Shown here piece by piece: positions 5,568 through 5,752 of a stretch of DNA of 5,752 nt (positions are counted from its first letter, which is position 1; every line of letters begins with the position of its first letter). The position numbers and the translations under genes are program-made. The notes below the pieces were generated by a model. That model was not told where the DNA came from. It did not search any database and was given only the letters and a program-made list of their open reading frames with translations. This DNA comes from DAOTVD01 sp034437075. GTDB taxonomy: Bacteria > Chloroflexota > Anaerolineae > Aggregatilineales > J027. Where the stretch lies: contig DAOTVD010000462.1 of the NCBI GenBank assembly GCA_034437075.1, positions 1 to 5,752 of the forward strand, read 5' to 3'.

Positions 5568-5752
5568 ATGGCTTTACAACCCTATGATAAAGGTCATGTC
5601 GAGGAGCACCACGGGCCGAGCGTGCCTACGTTTAATCTCGTGTTTTTGGCCTTGTTCGTGATTACCATTGTGGAAGTCGCGGCAGGCGAAATGGGCGGGA
5701 TTATCGGGCATGCGCTGCTCATCGGCTTTACAACCCTCAAAGGCGGGCTGGT
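5568..5752 (+). CDS. Cytochrome c oxidase subunit IV-like protein, N-terminal part (runs off window end)
   Basis: The first 61 codons are present. A polar, His-containing N-terminus (H10, H14, H15) leads into a hydrophobic helix at about 24-39 of the form 'FLALFVITIVEVAAG'. A second helix begins at about 45 and includes K58. This pattern of hydrophobic residues with 'T-x-x-E' in the first helix and a Lys in the second is typical of the small prokaryotic subunit IV family (COX4_pro; CtaF/CoxD-like, about 100 residues). The position right after subunit III and the strong ribosome site support the call. Subunit IV is a small accessory membrane protein of the oxidase. The fragment is short and the family diverges widely, so the identity rests partly on context. 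Confidence 0.75.
   Translation, partial: MALQPYDKGHVEEHHGPSVPTFNLVFLALFVITIVEVAAGEMGGIIGHALLIGFTTLKGGL

Overview
The window looks like a piece of chromosome from a GC-rich, aerobically respiring bacterium. I lean towards Chloroflexota (Anaerolineae-like). This rests on gene content and style: Ig-like/SH3b surface proteins, a stand-alone DUF4062 protein, a 5-helix cytochrome oxidase subunit III followed by a small subunit IV, and perfect -10 boxes beside weak Shine-Dalgarno sites. No rRNA or clade-specific marker confirms it. Every convincing gene is on the + strand, and there is no sign of mobile DNA, tRNA, rRNA or CRISPR.

Layout. (1) Positions 1-1438 hold the C-terminal part of an exported Ig-like plus SH3b protein, followed after 6 nt by uppP, the undecaprenyl-diphosphate phosphatase of cell-wall lipid recycling. 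(2) A promoter with a perfect TATAAT box at 1480-1485 drives der, the double-GTPase ribosome-assembly factor (1517-2893). (3) Directly behind der lies a close-packed run of four poorly known genes (2916-4822): a 60-residue very polar protein, two single-span membrane proteins with extracytoplasmic domains whose genes overlap by 14 nt, and a DUF4062 (TIR/deoxyribosyltransferase-like) protein with a C-terminal membrane anchor. Spacing suggests co-transcription with der. (4) A Rho-independent terminator at 4825-4846 closes this unit. An extended -10 promoter overlapping that terminator starts the next unit, whose leader can form two mutually exclusive hairpins. (5) That unit encodes cytochrome c oxidase subunit III and the beginning of a subunit IV-like protein that runs off the window end.

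How the parts relate. The first two units are envelope and ribosome housekeeping functions, and the last is terminal respiration. The most unusual part is the membrane-associated cassette behind der. Three of its four proteins are predicted to sit in the membrane, and one carries a fold otherwise best known from signalling and conflict (STAND-type) proteins. Its function cannot be read from the sequence. The noncoding stretches are all shorter than 100 bases, and the two largest (1439-1516 and 4823-4919) are explained by promoters, a terminator and leader structure.
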